Origin: Haliea sp.
GTDB taxonomy: Bacteria; Pseudomonadota; Gammaproteobacteria; Pseudomonadales; Halieaceae
Direction of reading: 5' to 3'
DNA: 34,594 nucleotides
NCBI GenBank assembly: GCA_024642265.1
Contig: JAHEBL010000026.1
Location: 1,289 to 35,882 of the forward strand
Under the pieces are notes generated by a model. The model was not told where the DNA came from and made no database searches. It was given only the letters and a program-made list of their open reading frames with translations. Positions 32,650-34,594 of this stretch are shown one piece after another. Within the stretch, counting starts at the first letter, position 1; every line of letters begins with the position of its first letter. Made by a program: the position numbers and the translations under genes.

Positions 32650-33727
32650 CGGCAGCTGCCGTCCGCTCCAGCTCCAGCGCCGCCAGGGAATCCGCGGCGC
32701 GGCTGCCCCCTGCCGGTTCGCGTATCTCCGCAGCGGCGGCATCGATGCCCGCCTGTTCCAGCCACCGGGCCCGCCCGCTGTCCACCAGCTCCGACTGGAT
32801 GTTGCCGATGTCCCGCCGCATGCGCTGCGGGCCCAGGCGCATCGCCAGGCGGTGGCTCAGCGGCTTGTAACGATAGTTGTGCGCCAGCCGCCACCAGGGC
32901 CCTGAACCGTCCCCGACATCAAAAATATACAAGGGCCGCCCCATGGCCGCCGCCTCACCCAGCATGGACATGGACTCGCCTGTGACCACAAAAGCGTCGG
33001 CAAGGGCCAGCAGGCCCCGATAGGGATTGCGGTCGCCGCTGCCCCAGCGATAACAGTAATTGGGTACGGTCAGCTGCCCCTGCAGGGCATCTGCCGCCGC
33101 GACCGGCGTGCGCGGGCTGTCGGTCACCAGCAGCGCACCGCCGCAACTGGCGGCCAGCTGGTTGGCCAGGCTTCCCAGGCGCTCGCCCTTGGCGGCGGTG
33201 AGCACGAAGCGGCCACTGTCGCCCCCTACCAGCAACGCAATCCAGGGGCGCGGCAAGCCGGCAATCTGGGGGCGCAGGCTCTCGCCGTCGGCCTGCAGCT
33301 GGGCCCGGGAAAGGCGGTGCAGGGGCAGGCTGTTGTGCAGGATATTGTCCTGGCGCGGCAGGAAATACTGGGGAGTGGTCACCAGCAGGTCCCAGTTGTC
33401 CAGGCCGGCCCAGGGGCGCCCCATGTGAACGAGCAGGGTTCTGTCACCGGATTGCCGCCTGATCCAGCGAGCCACCGGCTCGTTGCGTCGGCCGGCACTG
33501 ATCACCAGGTCGGGCCAGGGTGGCTGGAGCGCGCTGGATGCGCCCCTGTCGATGCCCGCCAAGCTCGGACCGGCACCCAGATGGACGAGCAGTTCCCAGG
33601 GCCGGGCCCGGATCTGCTTTTCCTCGTAGCCGTAGCCAAGCTCCTCCGCCAGGGCGAGCACCTGGGTATTGTCACCGGCCTTCGCGCCCAGCAGGCACCA
33701 GACCGCGACCTGTTGATTTCTCTCCAA
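32624..33727 (-). CDS. ELM1-family (mitochondrial fission ELM1-like) protein
   Basis: A 367-residue member of the ELM1/DUF1022 family. Recognisable blocks are VWCLLGAKAGDNTQVLALAEEL (9-30), DLVISAGRR (73-81), LVGGDSGRF (166-174), TDSPRTP (202-208) and VVTGESMSMLGEAAAMGRPLYIFD (247-270). The latter part is arranged like the donor side of GT-B glycosyltransferases, so a sugar-transfer role is plausible. Bacterial members have no established function; the plant member recruits fission machinery. The only workable start is TTG at 33727, as an in-frame stop lies nine codons upstream. It lies tail-to-tail (26-base overlap) with GT8-like copy 2 and divergent from copy 3. Confidence 0.85.
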   Translation of the reverse strand: MERNQQVAVWCLLGAKAGDNTQVLALAEELGYGYEEKQIRARPWELLVHLGAGPSLAGIDRGASSALQPPWPDLVISAGRRNEPVARWIRRQSGDRTLLVHMGRPWAGLDNWDLLVTTPQYFLPRQDNILHNSLPLHRLSRAQLQADGESLRPQIAGLPRPWIALLVGGDSGRFVLTAAKGERLGSLANQLAASCGGALLVTDSPRTPVAAADALQGQLTVPNYCYRWGSGDRNPYRGLLALADAFVVTGESMSMLGEAAAMGRPLYIFDVGDGSGPWWRLAHNYRYKPLSHRLAMRLGPQRMRRDIGNIQSELVDSGRARWLEQAGIDAAAAEIREPAGGSRAADSLAALELERTAAAVRRLLTAR

Positions 33728-33807
33728 AATATTGCCAAACCCTGTCGTTTATCTGGTTCTGCGCCAGCGGTAAACTACCACACTAATCCGTCCAGGGAAG
33801 ACAGACT

Positions 33808-34594
33808 TTGAAACCGACCGTTTTCATCCACACCAACCACAAGCAGAAGCTGGGTGCGGTGGTGAGTCGCTACTCCCTGCAAAAAAATTCCGCCCACGCC
33901 GACCAGTTCGATGTCAGGTTTATCGAGGTGAAAGACTTTCCCTGCATGGCCGAGCGGGAGGGTCAACTGTATTTGCGTGACGGCGAAATGCGGCCCTGGC
34001 TCAACAATGACCTGCAATCCTTCACCCCATTGCGCTTCGCCCCACCCCAGCTGATGAATTACGAGGGCCGGGCGGTGATTATCGATCCCGACGTGTTCGC
34101 CCTGGGAGACGTGTGGGAACTGCTCAACCGGGACATGGGCGGCAAGGCCATCATGTGCCGGCCCAAGTCGGGGCGCAAGGGGCGCAAGGGCGCCTTCGCC
34201 AGCAGCGTGATGCTGCTGGACTGCGCCAGGCTCAGGCACTGGCGCTTCGAGGAGAACTTCGCCGAGATGTTCAAGCCCTCGAAGCGCGACTACATGGACT
34301 GGGTGTCACTGAAGCTGGAGGACCCTGCCACCATCGGCCTGCTCGAGAGCCAGTGGAACGACTTCGACAACCTCACCGAGCAGACCAAGCTGCTGCACAA
34401 CACCAAGCGCAAAACCCAGCCCTGGAAAACCGGCCTCAAGGTGGACTACCGCCCCGCCGACACCTTCCAGCTGTTCCCCCCCCGCCACTGGCTGCGCCGC
34501 GCCCGCCGCGCCCTGTTCGGCGAGTACAAGTTCGCCGGCACCTACGACGCCCACCCGGATCCCAACCAGGAAAAGTTCTTCTTCGGCCTGGTGA
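33808..34594 (+). CDS. GT8-like putative glycosyltransferase, copy 3 of 3 (3' end cut by window)
   Basis: The frame opens with TTG at 33808, preceded by AGGGAAG seven bases upstream, and stays open to the window edge for about 262 residues. It matches copies 1 and 2 from the first residues: TVFIHTNHKQ, DLQSFTPLRFAPPQLMNYE, GRAVIIDPDVF with DPD at 93-95, DVWELLNRDMGGKAIMC, ASSVMLLDCARLRHW, and LLHNTKRKTQPWKTGL. The C-terminal part should be missing about 45 residues by comparison. It is divergent from the ELM1-family gene with an 80-base gap. Same inferred role as the other copies; the third copy may add a different sugar or linkage. Confidence 0.65.
   Translation, partial: MKPTVFIHTNHKQKLGAVVSRYSLQKNSAHADQFDVRFIEVKDFPCMAEREGQLYLRDGEMRPWLNNDLQSFTPLRFAPPQLMNYEGRAVIIDPDVFALGDVWELLNRDMGGKAIMCRPKSGRKGRKGAFASSVMLLDCARLRHWRFEENFAEMFKPSKRDYMDWVSLKLEDPATIGLLESQWNDFDNLTEQTKLLHNTKRKTQPWKTGLKVDYRPADTFQLFPPRHWLRRARRALFGEYKFAGTYDAHPDPNQEKFFFGLV

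Noticed and set aside
1-34594. CRISPR arrays, tRNA or rRNA genes, intact insertion sequences, phage genes
   Set aside because: Gaps are too short and no array-like repeats, cloverleaf sequences, transposase motifs or phage structural genes were seen on either strand.

Overview
The window is gene-dense, GC-rich chromosomal DNA with short gaps, none longer than about 235 bases. It has no rRNA, tRNA, CRISPR array or intact insertion sequence. The gene content (a flavin monooxygenase beside an AraC regulator with an arabinose-binding-like domain, a wax ester synthase/DGAT, a DUF3581 protein, CbpA/CbpM, and adenylate and diguanylate cyclases) suggests a gammaproteobacterium, plausibly a marine member of the Halieaceae (OM60/NOR5) or relatives. 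That placement is inferred from gene families; no marker gene is present.

Region 1 (1-6566) is metabolic. A truncated AraC regulator is divergent from a Baeyer-Villiger-type monooxygenase. Facing it is a minus-strand run of a thiamine-diphosphate enzyme and two NTF2/SnoaL-like proteins, then a threonine aldolase. Region 2 (6741-13246) is regulatory: a large zinc-ribbon/class III cyclase/AAA/TPR protein ends against a cyclic-nucleotide-binding/receiver/GGDEF protein, a pair that could link cAMP to c-di-GMP. A small exported protein with an internal duplication and a second AraC regulator follow. Region 3 (13264-21972) holds a membrane acyltransferase, the translationally coupled cbpA-cbpM chaperone pair, and a three-gene plus-strand run: a wax ester synthase/DGAT with a histone-like Lys/Ala tail, a DUF3604 protein and a NodU-type carbamoyltransferase. 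A DUF3581 protein closes the region.

Region 4 (22055-34594, continuing past the edge) looks like a cell-envelope glycan or glycolipid locus. A minus-strand operon with overlapping genes encodes a sulfotransferase, a GT8-like glycosyltransferase, a 2OG-Fe(II) oxygenase-like protein, a phosphopantetheinyl transferase and a FAD oxidoreductase. A divergent plus-strand operon encodes an O-antigen-ligase-like protein, an exported protein, a diacylglycerol-kinase-like lipid kinase, a protein resembling mitochondrial Tam41 (CDP-DAG synthase) and a GT2 glycosyltransferase. Beyond it lie two more copies of the GT8-like family on either side of an ELM1-family protein. The three GT8-like paralogues, and the coupled lipid kinase and Tam41-like gene inside a glycan locus, are the strongest candidates here for an undescribed system, perhaps one that makes a sulfated, lipid-anchored surface glycan.
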